From NCBI GenBank assembly GCA_036245805.1, contig BTRK01000005.1:18328984-18392983 (forward strand): 64,000 bases of DNA, given 5' to 3'. Below are positions 1-12,305 of the stretch, piece after piece. How positions within the stretch are numbered: the first letter of the stretch is position 1; the number at the start of each line of letters is the position of its first letter. The stretch comes from Pristionchus mayeri (lineage: Eukaryota; Nematoda; Chromadorea; Rhabditida; Neodiplogasteridae). The notes beneath the pieces were generated by a model. That model saw only the letters and a program-made list of their open reading frames with translations, searched no databases and was not told the DNA's origin. Made by a program: the position numbers and the translations under genes.

Positions 1-116
1 ATCAAACTAAAGATCGGAAGCTTGAACATGGAGCGGCCTTACATATTTCGAGCTTTCAACTTGAAAATAAAATATCACTAACAACAAGTATGTAGAAGTA
101 TGAATTTGTGAAATAC

Positions 117-462
117 CTCTCTTGAAGGATACGCGCCTTGACCGAATCAGCTGATGCTGCAGCTACGTCGCATCGATTGGTGTCGAGAGGAAGGCCCAGT
201 CTTCGGCACTCATTCTCATACACTGAATTATTTTCACCTCGCAAGTCGTACAGCCATTCCTCATCCTGAGAATCAAGGGATAGTAAAGTGGAAATACTAG
301 GATGAAATTTGGATTCCTTACCTCCAAACTGTATTTTCTTCTGTAGGTGTTCTCATCGATTTCTCCTCTGATATATGATTGTGCTAACTTTTCTCGATAG
401 GCGATTGCTTTCTCGCTAAAGGAAGACTCGGGCGTTGAGAGAGATTTGACAAAGTGGGACAT
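117..462 (-). CDS. Unidentified protein, 5' two exons of a gene running off the left edge
   Basis: Two exons can be joined on the minus strand: 462-322 and 265-117. Both junctions use GT/AG and keep phase 0 (donor GAG|GTAAGG, acceptor CTCAG|GATGAG). The first exon begins with a Met followed by SHFVKSLSTPESSF and is rich in charged and Ser/Thr residues. The second contains ENECRRLGLPLDTNRC and an alanine-rich stretch, and ends at AGAG|GTATTT, so more exons lie beyond base 117. A TTCTGTAG sequence two bases before the ATG could be a spliced-leader or cis acceptor. I recognise no domain. The protein looks soluble, with no signal peptide or membrane segment in the visible part. Confidence 0.5.
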
Positions 463-1053
463 GACTACAGAATGAGAAAGAGAGTTGTTGATACTTATCT
501 TACTGTGAACGGTAATCGAGAGTGGATGTAACCGGGCTGAGTGAGTTGTTTGTAGAGAACAGCAGAGAAGCCAGCGGGCATGCTTCCACACGCCATAATT
601 ATAACTTACGCGTCATTTGTTTGTTGATATGTTCGATACTATACTTCTGAAAAAGATATCTGCTGTCTCTCTATTAATAAAGACATTAGCAGTAAGAGAA
701 AGAACGTAAATGCCTGGAGGTACATCAATAGAAAAAGAATTGCAAAGTGATTCGGAGTGCAAGCAAGAAAGAAGAGATTAAGTGGGCAGAGATTGCGATG
801 CAATGAAGGGAAGTCCTCTCACTCAGTTATATTTTACTTAATACCCCTCATTTAGGTCTTTCTCGGATAATGTACTCTTGCTCTAAGAAAAGGATTTGGT
901 TGTGTGAATGCATTCAGTGGCACTGACAAGTTTTGCCCGTCTGAAGTTACGCACAGTGTGCGTCGCTAGATTTCGAGCACTCCTCACACCTAACCCTAAT
1001 CCTTCTCTTATCTAAGCTTGTTTGATTCACTCTCGACGTTTTTCATTCCTTCG
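463..1053. other. Intergenic spacer between divergent genes
   Basis: This stretch separates the minus-strand edge gene from the plus-strand receptor kinase, so it probably holds both promoters. I see no open frame with splice support, no RNA gene and no repeat. Confidence 0.4.
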
Positions 1054-3781
1054 ATGCCGCCCACACGAGTCCACGTCTTGCACGCGTTACTCACTGCAAT
1101 TTGGCTCATTTCCGCCCATTCCCACGCAGAAACCAGTGAGTTACGAAATATTCATTGTCCGTTTTGGAACCTGCGAGTTTACTTCAGAATTTGTCTGCCC
1201 GGACGAATACTTGTTGGTGCATCCCCAGGATGAATACTGGTGTTTCCTGCCTCAAATATCTCCTTCTTCCGAAACACACAATGGACTCTATTTCGAGGTC
1301 ACTCAAAACTTCTCCCCGAGATTAATATCTTATGTTTCCTAAGTTAACGTTCTATTAAATGGCAGTTCTCAATATGTGCCTTTTCTCGTCTTCCCAATAA
1401 TCCCTTGTCAACATTCAGGAAGCGAAAAAATACTGCGAAGATCTGGACGATTTCCTCCCAATTCTCACCTCTGCTGACGTGATCACACCCTCCCATATCA
1501 TAATAATCTCTTGATTTCAGATTACCGAATATCTCGGGGTCATGGGACGATCCATATGGATTGGACTCGTCTGCGATACTAGTGAGAAAAAGAGCATGCT
1601 TTAAAGTGATCAACACAACAATTTCACCTAATCCGAAACACACTAGGTTTAACGATCATGTGTGGTAGCTCTATTACATTAAAAGTGTATGATTTTCAGG
1701 TACACACAACTGGACATGGCAAGATGGGCAAGCACTTGATTTCGAGATTTTCGAAGAACCACCTGGTGAGATTTCTTGAGTTGTGCTCGTATTATAATTT
1801 CAGTCTCCAATTGTTCCGAAACAAATCAACGATTTGCGCTAGTGGACCTCGATAACGGAGGGAAATGGAAAGCATTCGATCCTCAAACACCCTTCGGCTA
1901 CGTTGTCTGTGCACGGAGGTCAGCTTATTTCGAAAACAAAACAATGTTTTGCTTTTCAGGGCTGTGGAACCGAAAAGGTATGCAAATGTGGCATGAGTGG
2001 AAATGTGATGAGCTATTCATTAGTTTAGCGATACGATGCCTGCATGGGGAATAGCTGGAATCGTCATTGCTGTTATTTTGATCTTCGGACTTTGCATAAT
2101 CATTTGGTTTCTCGCACGAAGGAAAATTCTCGCCCTGCAAGAAATAGTCGAAGTATGACCATGTTTTTTAGCATATGATTCTAACCTCTTTTCAGGATCA
2201 AATCGAGACTGAAAGACAATACAAGCTGGGAAGTGTTTCTGAGATCCGATACCATAATATGCCTCCTACGATGAAAGATGAATGGGAAATCGAAAGGAAG
2301 TTCGTAAGCGTCGATTATTCGAACAAACTAGGAGAAGGAGCTTTCGGAAGCGTTTATTGTGGTAAGTTCCCCGCCGAAAATACCATCATCTTCAAACTTC
2401 AGGTCGAGTGGTAGCGAAAAATCTGCCTAACGGGACTGGAAGATCAGTGGTTGAACTAGCAGAACTGAATAAAAACAATGATACCGTAGCAGTGAAGATG
2501 TTGCACGGTTTGAAACTTAGAACTTTACTCCAATCAAAGAATTCATTGCAGATTCAGCAGATATTCAGACAGAGCGGGACTTTCGACTGGAAATAGATGC
2601 GATGAAGAGGATTGGCTACCACGAGCGTCTCGGTAGTTTTTCATCCTTCGAGAACCGGCCGAAACTGATCTTCAGTGAACGTCCTCGCCTGTGTTACTCT
2701 GAGTGATCCCGTCCTTCTCATCACTGAATACTGCCACAATGGAGACTTACTCGAATTCATGAGACAAAGGTATCGATCGATGGGCCTGGATTGACTGTGG
2801 CTATGATGCGCAGGAGGACCTACATGATTGAAACCCCAGAGAATCACGATGAGGAGAAAATAATCACAGCTAAGAAGCAAATCATGTTCGCAATTCAAGT
2901 AGCTTATGGATTGGTGGGTGCATTTTTGACAATTGTAAAAATGAATTCACATATTCAGGAGTACATTTCATCGAGGGGATTCATCCACAGGGACATCGCA
3001 GCTAGGAATATTCTAGTAGATGAGAGAGAAACGTGCAAGATCGGCGATTTTGGATTGTGTCGAATTGTGGGGAAGAAAGACGACAACTATCTCGCCCATG
3101 TACTGCTTGCAATTTCATTTCGTCGATCAATAATTCCCTGATTTTCAGGGTGGGAAGCTTCCCCTCAAGTGGATGTCTCCAGAAGCAATTGACAAATACC
3201 AGTTCTCCGTAGCTAGTGATGTGTGCGTGCTAATAATTCAATCACAAACACGTATTCCAATTTTTAGATGGTCATTTGGCATATTGCTGTACGAGATTCT
3301 GACTCTTGGAGGAGTTCCATACGCGGGATGGCCCGCGGCTGAGGTTTGAAAGAATTTTAGAACGATATCATGCTTAGTTTGAAGCTTTTGAGTCGTCTGA
3401 AAAGAGGAGAGCGAATGGATAGACCGGATAATTGCAATGCGAGTTTGTAAGTCGAATCATCGATGTACTTCTTGGGTCAAACACTAGATCATTAGCAAAT
3501 CATCAGTAGATCCAATAGCCAACACGAACTCAAACGCAGAAAGCCATTTTCTTTCAGATTTGAAATAGTGTTGGATTGCTGGGCTGATCTTCCTTCCGAA
3601 CGTCCATCGTTCACGTTAATACGAAAGCGACTCGGAGTTCTTTTGGAAGATGTGAGAAAAACGAAATGAAAAATCAGCAAATATTTCTTTCTTTCAGGTA
3701 AATCAGGATAATTACTACTTGAAACTTAATCCTAGCGCTAATTATTACGTCCTTGAAAGTAATTCAAGTCGATCTCAATGA
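1054..3781 (+). CDS. Receptor tyrosine kinase with C-type lectin ectodomain
   Basis: A complete spliced gene of about 17 exons with canonical junctions. The ATG at 1054 opens a signal peptide ([20 protein letters not shown]). The exon from 1188 starts CPDEYLL, followed by exons carrying [22 protein letters not shown] and a final GYVVCAR, the cysteine and WIGL/W.DG pattern of one C-type lectin-like domain. Exons near 2030-2155 encode a transmembrane helix (about [19 protein letters not shown]) with a basic stop-transfer. The kinase follows: GEGAFGSVY loop, VAVKML lysine, HRDIAARN catalytic loop, DFG, and [10 protein letters not shown] activation segment typical of tyrosine kinases. The tail is short and ends in NYYVLESN before a TGA at 3779-3781. 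By family it is a type I membrane receptor phosphorylating tyrosines; the ligand is unknown. No frame break was seen. Confidence 0.85.
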
Positions 3782-4910
3782 TTTAATGAAATTTGAATTA
3801 TTACTATATATTAAAAAAAGTCAAAGTGCCTGTCCGCCAGTGGATCTGTCCGTATATCGGTTACGATCATTTTTCGCGAATAACTCGGCTTAAAAAATCG
3901 CTCAGACCTTGAACCTTGACCATTGTGACCATCTTGCCCTCTGAATTCATTTTCATATGATGCATTATGATTATACCATATGAAGCATCACTCGTTTTTC
4001 GCCTATAATTCGCTTCAAAATTATTTAACATACCCCGAACCTTGCACATTGTAACCTTCTTTACCATAATTATCAATTTGTGACCTTACATCATCACTAT
4101 GTAAAGTGACGTAACTCTCGTTTGAGAACATTTTTTTGGATTATATTATGCATATCTCTAGTATGTTGTTGAAGAGACCATGATCGCCTCTTTTACTGTC
4201 AAAGTGCTTCACTTTATTAAAGATTTCTCAAAATGAAATTGGCTATAAATTTAGATTTGGACTCCCCTCACCAAGCCGGTCAGATCTATCTATTTCTTGA
4301 TACTCTATTCCTATTCCGCGCAAAGTTTAATTTTTTAGCTCATTAAAAAATTATTTTTGAAAATTATGATAAATGAATTAGACAGGCATGTTCGCCATCT
4401 TATTCTGCGCCAGGAAAAAAAATCTGATAATTTTAGCACAATTGGTGTGTGAGATTTGTAAAGAAATCTGATTTCAACGCAACGTCATCTGGAGCCAACG
4501 GAGCCTCCTCGTGCAAAATGAATATCCCCATCGTCTTCAGCACCTTTGATAACCCCAAATCATATGAAATCAGAAAATTGAAAAATTTTGCTGTGCCAAA
4601 CCTCTTCAGATCTGCTCGATTCTTAGGCAAACGGCCTCATATAAAAGCTTTGGATGAACCATAATCTCAATCATATGCACTTACTTCCCTCTGGCAATAA
4701 AGCTGATCTTCTCATCCGAATCCTTCCCTCTGGGTGCAAATTGCTCTTCTGTTCTCTTGAGGTAGCTTCAACTGCCCTTCCGACCTTACGATTTAGGGTC
4801 AGTAAATGATGCTCCGCCCACTTTACGGATACAATAAATAACGCATAGCTTGGTCAACTTCATTCACAATCACATTCATCTCACTTGCCTTCCACTCCTC
4901 ACTCTTCACT
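3782..4910. other. Intergenic region with start of F-box tandem duplication
   Basis: AT-rich spacer without a supported gene. Bases about 4081-4185 are repeated at about 7163-7265, and about 4680-4910 at about 7322-7560, so the left edge of the F-box duplication lies here. Bases 4187-4660 have no counterpart in the second unit. The shared 230 bases directly before each ATG probably hold the promoter. Confidence 0.5.
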
Positions 4911-7155
4911 ATGCCTGCCATGGATACTTTCCCTATCAACAATCTTCCCCCTGAAGTTCTTCTCAATGTTCTCGACAAAGTTGGAGGAGAAAGAGAACTA
5001 CTGTAAGCTCACATCTTCCATTCATTCTTCTCATTCCAATTTGACTTGGTTATTTCAGGGATCCAGTCATGACTAATCTTCGACTGGTCAATAGACACTT
5101 CAATAGCATCCTTTCGAATCCGAGAAATTTCCGCAGAATAGAGTCGACTCGAATGAGAGTTGCTCTGATCACAATTGCTCAGGTGAGTTCACTTTTGACT
5201 TGTGTTAGACACGGGCTTGTGTATGACTATTCTAATTTGGCACTGTTCAGATCGGGAAGTCGTTCGTTATCCGTGTCGTAGTGAAAGGGAACGAAATGAT
5301 CCACGCGTTCCCTGATGCATCATTCATTCATCTCAGAAGGGAAGGAGATCAGATCAATGATGGATGGGTAGGTCAACGATTTATTGAATGATCGATTAGT
5401 TGTAACTTCGCAATGCTAAAGCATTCAAATTCCAGATCAGGTTGATGGAGATACACAAGGATATTTCTTGCGAGGCTCCCCAAGAATTCTTCGATACGCT
5501 CTCGAGTGTTCTCGACAAATACGCCACTGACTACCTTCATTTTGCAAATGTTAGTTTGACTGTTTCTTCCATGCTTGGGAAGAGCCAGACCCTGAATACA
5601 ATCGGTTTATTACTCCTTGAGTAGTGTGCATGGATAAAATAATAAGTGTGAGGTGTGATCAATGACTTCATTCAGATTCTCCTCACTCGTTCTTTCCTCT
5701 CTTCTCTCATTCCGATTCTCCGTCGTCATTCTCGAATTCCCTCTATCGATTTCGAAGAATGTGGAAGTGAAAAAGGAGGAGAAACCGAATTCTCCAAAGA
5801 TGTCGACGACGAAATGTTCGGAGAGTGAGTAGCAATTTGTTTATCATTAATTATTAAACATATTTATAACAATAAACATAATCTCAGACTTTCGTCTCAC
5901 TTCATCGCCCTTGAAAACGTCCCGAGTCGGTTCGTAACGTCGAGATTCATGGAGAAATTCACGATGGACTCAAATTCGAACCTCGAACTGAGATTCATTC
6001 CTGAAAGAGGAGAAGTAAGGAATTGAGGGTAACTGACATAACAATCTGTACTTGCAGACTCCTCACATATCTCTTCGGTGTTTCTCCAGCATCTACTTCT
6101 TCAAATCATTCCGATTCTCGACGACTCTCAGTGAGATAATCGATGCGACTGAGGTCAGTTTAGTTGTTTTTTAAATATTTTTTCTCAGTTTTTATTATTT
6201 TCCAGTATTATTATTAATATTATCATCATTGAAACAGATTAAATAATAGTTTGATTTTAGATGCGAATCAAGAGAGGTTCGATCAAGAGATGGAGTATTT
6301 CCCTTTCTGATGGAGAAGCAGAGATTAGATCTTTCGTCAACAAATGTGCACGAGTTCTCAACTATCAAGTGAGTTTCTTTCTTTTTCCGATTATTATGGT
6401 AAATTATTCACAATTCATGAAAACTAATCGTACTTTCTTAGATTGGAGAAAACGCTTAAAAGCGTCGGTTCAAGCTCTTCAAACTGGTCAATCTGAATGG
6501 GGAATCGACTGAAGTTCACGTTGTCATTCGATGGGAAGAAAGACGTCATCGACGAGGATTCGTGGCAGAAGTCGGAACGAGGAAGAGAAATGAGACCTTG
6601 TAGAATATTCTCGAAATCATTTTTTTTATATGCGCCTCTAACTGTTTTGAATAACTTGTATGTATGAAATAAACAAAAAAGCGAAGAAAAAAACAAGTGT
6701 AACCGGTTACGGAACGTAATCTCGCAGCACATCAAGCAATTCATTGAACCACTTCACAATTTTCAAAAGCAAATCAAAAATTCCCTGCCTTCAGGGCGAA
6801 CTCTAAGCAATTTCACCTTCTGAAATCGAATCAAAATGGGACCATGAACAGAATTATGAAAAGTGCTGTAGGAGTTCTGCAGTTCTTTATCATCATGGAT
6901 CGTTGTGAATGACTTCTCATAAATTTATCTAATTCTTTTGTGCATATGCGCCTGAAAAAAGTCAACAAGTGAGAACATGCTGCTGATAAGGCTGTTTAGG
7001 GTATTTTTTGTTGAAATTTCACAGCATTCCTTCCAATATTTTCATCACACACGATATCTGCTGATTATGCTCAACACGTGCACCATTGTGTCTTGCGGGA
7101 TTGTATTTATTCATTAGATTTATGCGAAAGAGACGGATTTCCCACGCTGAATTAT
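4081..7155 (+). repeat. Tandem segmental duplication, unit 1 (F-box)
   Basis: Unit 1 matches unit 2 (about 7163-11373) over the upstream flank, all coding exons, most introns and the 3' flank. Intron sequences and exon boundaries align almost base for base, apart from the RTE insertion in unit 2 and the extra 470 bases in unit 1. Edges were judged by eye and may be off by some tens of bases. Confidence 0.7.
4911..6459 (+). CDS. F-box-like protein, copy 1, with premature stop in last exon
   Basis: About nine exons join in frame from the ATG at 4911. The N-terminus (INNLPPEVLLNVLDKVGG, then NLRLVNRHFNSIL) matches the F-box pattern of a leading LP.E.L..IL and a following LR.V...F, which in the family recruits Skp1/cullin ubiquitin ligases. 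The remaining roughly 270 residues are unrecognised and could be the substrate-binding part. The last exon, from 6442, reads IGENA then TAA (6457-6459). The duplicate at 10.6 kb has GAA at that codon and continues for about 48 more residues. The lost tail remains open to the old stop at 6601-6603 apart from this single change, so the nonsense change looks recent. It may yield a slightly shortened protein or be a pseudogene. Confidence 0.7.
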
Positions 7156-7559
7156 CATTTTTTGACCTTACATAATCACTATGCAATGTGACGTAACTCA
7201 CGTTTGAGATCATTTTTTGTGGATTATATCATGCATATCTCTATGTATGTTGTTGAAGAGACCATGTATGTAGCAAAATGAATATAATGCTTTGGTTTAA
7301 TCATAATGTCTCCCATCTGCTCTCACTTCCCTCTGGCAATAAAAAGAGTGGCTGATCTTCTCATCCGAATCCTTCCCTCTGGGTGCAAATTGCTCTTCTG
7401 TTCTCTTGAGGTAGCTTCAACTGCCCTTCCGACCTTACGATTTAGGGCCAGTAAATGATGCTCCGCCCACTTTACAGATACAATAAATAACGCATAGCTT
7501 GATTAACTTCATTCACAATCACATTCATCTCACTTGCCTTCCACTCCTCACTCTTCACT
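6460..7559. other. 3' flank of F-box copy 1 and duplication junction
   Basis: It contains the old C-terminal coding remnant (6460-6603), an AATAAA-like signal near 6668, and a non-coding segment (about 6780-7160) that recurs at about 10970-11373. The junction between duplication units is near 7150-7163. No other gene is seen. Confidence 0.5.
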
Positions 7560-10500
7560 ATGCCTGCCATGGATACTTTCCCTATCAACAATCTTCCCCC
7601 TGAAGTTCTTCTCAACGTTCTCGACAAAGTTGGAGGAGAAAGAGAACTACTGTGAGTTCACGTTTAAGTTCATTCTTCTCATTCAAATCTGACTTGGTTA
7701 TTTCAGTGACCCAGTGATGACTAATCTCCGACTGGTCAATCGACACTTCAATAGCATCCTTTCGAATCCGAGAAATTTCCGCAGAATAGAGTCGACTCGA
7801 ATGAGAGTTGTTCTGATCACAATTGCTCAGGTGAGTTCACTTTTGACTTGTGTTAGACACGGGCTTGTGTATGACTATTCTAATTTGGCACTGTTCAGAT
7901 CGGGAAGTCGTTCGTTATCCGTGTCGTAGTGAAAGGGAACGAAATGATCCACGCGTTCCCTGTTGCATCATTCATTCATCTCAGAAGGGAAGGAGATCAG
8001 ATCAATGATGGATGGGTAGGTCAACGATTTATTGAATGATCGATTAGTTGTAACTTCGCAATGCTAAAGCATTCAAATTCCAGATCAGGTTGATGGAGAT
8101 ACACAAGGATATTTCTTGCGAGGCTCCCCAAGAATTCTTCGATACGCTCTCGAGTGTTCTCGACAAATACGCCACTGACTACCTTCATTTTGCAAATGTT
8201 AGTTTGACTGTTTCTTCCATGCTTGGGAAGAGCCAGACCCTGAATACAATCGGTTTATTACTCCTTGAGTAGTGTGCATGGATAAAATAATAAGTGTGAG
8301 GTGTGATCAATGACTTCATTCAGATTCTCCTCACTCGTTCTTTCCTCTCTTCTCTCATTCCGATTCTCCGTCGTCATTCTCGAATTCCCTCTGTCGATTT
8401 CGAAGAATGTGGAAGTGAAAAAGGAGGAGAAACCGAATTCTCCAAAGATGTCGACGACGAAATGTTCGGAGAGTGAGTATCAATATTTACATTTCATTAA
8501 TTATCAAAAATATTTATAAATATCAATTCAGGCTTTCGTCTCACTTCGTGGCCCTTGAAAACGTCCCGAGTCGGTTCGTAACGTCGAGATTCATGGAGAA
8601 TTTCACGATGGACTCGAATTCGAACCTCGAACTGAGATTCATTCCTGAAAAAGGAGAAGTAAGGAATTGAGGGTGACTAAAATAACAATCTGTACTTTCA
8701 GATTCCTCACATCTCTCTTCGGTGTTTTTCCAGCATCTTCTTCTTCAAATCATTCCGATTCTCGATGACTCTCAGTGAGATTATCGATGCGACTGAGGTC
8801 AGAACAGTTGTTTTTTTAAACATATATTTAATCAGTTCTTATTATTTATTAATATTGTTATCGTTATTAGAAGATGCGACTAAGACTGCCGTCCAAGTTT
8901 ACTACGGGGAACTCTACAAACGCGCAGTGAACATTCCCTTGGCCGTGCCTCCTTCTCCCGAACCATTGCCACTCTTCCTTCCAGATGAAACGAGGCATGC
9001 TCTCTCGCTTCTCAAGTGCGGGCATTCCCCTGGATCCGATGGTATCCTCCCCGACATGCTTTACCACTCAAGAGAGCACCTTGCCCCATTCTTCGCTGAT
9101 CTACTGAATCGCCTCGTAGCAGGAGACCAAGTACCTGGAGATTTGGTTGAAGCAGTTGTGTCCCTTCTTCACAAAAAGGGCGACCCAACAGATATCGGAA
9201 ACTTCAGACCAATCTCGTTGCTTAACGTATCCCTCAAGACAATCACTCGCGTTGTTCTCAAACGAATCGAATCATCAATTGAAGAGGCTGAATCGCACAC
9301 TCAGACCGGATTCCGGAAAGGTCACTGCACTCTCAACAATCTTCACTCGATCAAACAACTCGCAGAACGCACGCACGAATACGGAATGCACCTCTACTTG
9401 GGATTCGTGGATTTTCGGAAGGCATTTGACTGTGTGGAATGGAACTCTGTTTGGCACGCACTGTGGATCGCTAGAGTGCACCCGACTCTAATCCATCTCT
9501 TGCGTCGCCTCTACGAATCTTCCTCTACTCTCATCCGTGTCAACGAGGATTTGGTTCCAGTTGAAGTGCGGAGAGGAGTTCGCCAAGGAGACACTCTCTC
9601 CCCATGTCTTTTCAATGCCGTCCTGAGATACGCTATGAATGAAATCGATTGGGAGAACAACGGAATATCGATCGATGGCCGCAACCTGAGTCACTTAGAG
9701 TACGCAGACGACATTGTTCTAATCGCAAAGAGTCGCCCCGAACTGGAGAACATGATGAAGAAACTTACGGAGGCTTGCGCGCGCGTTGGTCTTGAAGTAA
9801 ATCCATCCAAGACCGTACTTCTAACCTCGTGCACCTCCACCCGAGCACCCATTGTCATCGACAATCTGAAGTTCAACTTTGCCGAATCCACCACCTATCT
9901 AGGCGGAAGAATCTCACTTCCCCTTGACTACTCAGCAGAACTTGAGCACAGAATTCGTCTGGGTTGGTTCGCATGGAGCAAGCTCTCGTACCTCCTCTCT
10001 TCACGCATTCTACCGATGAAAACAAAGCGGCGCCTTTTCAACAGTTGTGTCATGTCTACGATACTCTATGGCAGCGAGCTATGGGCCCTACGAGCAAGTG
10101 ACAAGGAGCGACTAAGTGTGACTCAGCGTAAGATGGAGCGGAAAATGCTCGGAATCAGCTTGCGAGATCGATGGAGGAAAAGGAAGGCAATTTGGGCGTT
10201 GAAACTGCGACGAATGGATATGGAAGAATGGAGCAGAGCGACTACTATGTGGATACCTTACAACAGGACGCGCTCACCGGGTCAGCCTAAACCCCGATGG
10301 AGAGATGATCTCAGAAGAACTATTGGAGCGAGATGGTGGAACGCAACTGCTGAAGAATACCGACCCTTCCTCATCTTGCGTTAACGCATGACGTGATAAA
10401 TATTGATTGATTGATTGATTGATTATTAATTAACAATTTGATTTGAGGGAAGAATCAAGAGAGGTTCGATCAAGAGATGGAGTATTTCCCTTTCTGATGG

Positions 10501-10790
10501 AGAAGCAGAGATCAGATCTTTCGTCAACAAATGTGCACGAGTTCTCAACTATCAAGTGAGTTTCTTTTTTTTTCCGATTATTATGGTAAATTATTCACAA
10601 TTCATGAAAACTAATCGTACTTTCTTAGATTGGAGAAAACGCTGAAAAGCGTCGGTTCAAGCTCTTCAAACTGGTCAATCTGAATGGGGAAGTGAATGAA
10701 GTTCACGTTGCCATTCAATGGGAAGAAAGACGTCATCGACGAGGATTCGTCGCAGAAGTCGGAACGAGGAAGAGGACTGAGATGCTGTAG
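7560..10790 (+). CDS. F-box-like protein, copy 2, with RTE element in an intron
   Basis: Exon structure equals copy 1 from the ATG at 7560, and the last exon is intact to the TAG at 10788-10790 (tail KRRFKLFKLVNLNGE and onward). The intron after exon IIDATE (donor GAG|GTCAGA near 8797) contains an RTE-type retrotransposon in sense orientation. The old acceptor ATTTTAG|ATGCGA has changed, but TTGATTTGAG|GGAAGA at about 10448 offers an AG that preserves phase 0. Splicing it would therefore still give a full-length protein with F-box motifs INNLPPEVLLNVLDKV. If the intron is retained, the reading frame runs straight into the reverse transcriptase. Which happens cannot be told from sequence. Confidence 0.65.
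8869..10425 (+). mobile_element. 5'-truncated RTE-clade non-LTR retrotransposon
   Basis: The open frame encodes a reverse transcriptase: GHSPGSDGI, FRPISLL, QTGFRKGH, FVDFRKAFD, GVRQGDTLSPCLF, the catalytic YADD in LEYADDIVL, and the C-terminal RSPGQPKPRWRDDLRR region seen in RTE-like elements. It stops at 10382-10384 and is followed by a (TTGA)n tail near 10405-10425, as RTE elements often have. No endonuclease domain precedes the RT, so the copy is 5'-truncated. The frame has no internal stop, which suggests a young insertion. It lies in an intron of F-box copy 2; copy 1 lacks it. Confidence 0.85.
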
Positions 10791-12305
10791 AATCTTCTCG
10801 AATTCACTATTCTGCGACTCTAGCTTTTCATTAACTTGTATTGTATGAAATAAATAAACAACAAATAAATAGTGTAATCGGTTAGGGAACACAATCTCAA
10901 AGCACATCAATCAACGATTAATTCATTGAGCCTTGCACAATTTTCAAATGCAAATCAAAATTTCCCCGCCTTCAGGGCGAACTCGAAGCAATTTCACCCT
11001 CCGATATCGAATCAAAATGAAACCATGAACATAATTATGACAAGTGCGATAGTAATTCTGCAGTTCCTTGTCAGGGCTCGTTGTGAATGACTTCTCATAA
11101 ATTCATCTCCTTCTTTTATGCACATGAGCATGAAAACAAACAAATGCAGCTGATAAAGTTCTCACAATTTAAATATTTTTAATCGAAAAAAAACTATGAT
11201 ACACGAAACGACAAAGGAAACGTGACATTTCTTCGAAAATTCACGGTATTCCTTCCCATATTTTCATTACGCACGATAACTCCCGACTATACTCAACACA
11301 TGCCCCAGTCTGTCTTTCGGGAATTTGTTTATTCATCAGATTTATGCGAAAGAGACGGATCTCTCACGCTGAATATGCCGAGATGCACGGAAAGATCATT
11401 CCGATTCGAGATCCGCTGAATATTATATGGAAGAGACTGCGACATGGGTCAAAGGCGCGAGCATGTACCACCCTCTTATTCACAATTACTTCCAACTCAG
11501 TATCTGAACCTTCCACGGACGTGCAGATGAGGGCGAGCGAGGAAACAGAGGAAATGTCAGCTCACGTTTATGACAATGCATCCCAGAATAAGGAATACGT
11601 CAACCAACGGTATCCATATACAGGATTGACGAGGGGTTGTAAATAGTATATTTTTCAACATTTCTCACGTACAGATATGAGAAAATATTAACTGATAAAA
11701 TTATCTTCTTGTTCCAGAGATATCCAAGAAAATTGGAGGAGCTGCTGCTCTTTTGCACTCATCAAAAGAGTTAATTTATTCAGAAAATTCACGAGGGAGA
11801 CTCATTTCCAATGTGATATCATGAGATTCACGAGACGCATCTTCCATCTCGGGTTGAGATGAATTCATTACGGAAAGAGACGATTGAGACCTCTCAGTGA
11901 TGAGTTCTCACGATCCACACCATGGCACAAGAACCAATCCGTTACTTCGGATTTCGTTTCTTTAGTCTTAGACAAAGGAGGAAAGGAAAACAGAAGGAAG
12001 CCACTGTTCAAGATCCGCGTTGATTAGTGAGGAATTGCACACTTTGCTACATTAATTCTAATATAGGTTTCCTCTCTTCTTCAAGAATACTCTGATGGAG
12101 ATGCATTCTTTTGTCTGAGCACTCCTTCATTTGCTTCTCTTCGCTTCCTTTGGGTGTCAACAACTCTTTATCGACCGCTGTGACCATTCGGAATCACCTG
12201 ATTATTAGGGGAAAGAGGGAGATCGAGGGGAGGAGCGAGACCTAGACCATGAGATATAGAGGGGAGGATTGGGAGAGGAAGAGAGAGGAGGAGAAAGATC
12301 AGAGA
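10791..12305. other. Intergenic region, 3' flank of F-box copy 2 and upstream unassigned sequence
   Basis: It contains the AATAAA signal of copy 2 near 10846 and the end of the duplicated unit near 11373. A 100-codon frame at 11344-11646 begins inside the repeat and contains EYVNQRYPYTGL, but no splice partner or known domain was found. The rest, to the flp gene at 12306, shows nothing I can support. Confidence 0.4.

Larger units (their letters stand above)
7163..11373 (+). repeat. Tandem segmental duplication, unit 2 (F-box, with RTE insertion)
   Basis: Second copy of the F-box unit. It begins with the same TGACGTAACTC-containing flank as unit 1 and ends after the shared GCGAAAGAGACGGAT sequence. 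It is longer than unit 1 because of a retrotransposon of about 1.55 kb. Confidence 0.7.

Noticed and set aside
11344..11646. 100-codon plus-strand frame with EYVNQRYPYTGL, resembling a kinase-tail phosphosite
   Set aside because: Its start lies in duplicated non-coding sequence and unit 1 does not keep the frame; no exon partner found.
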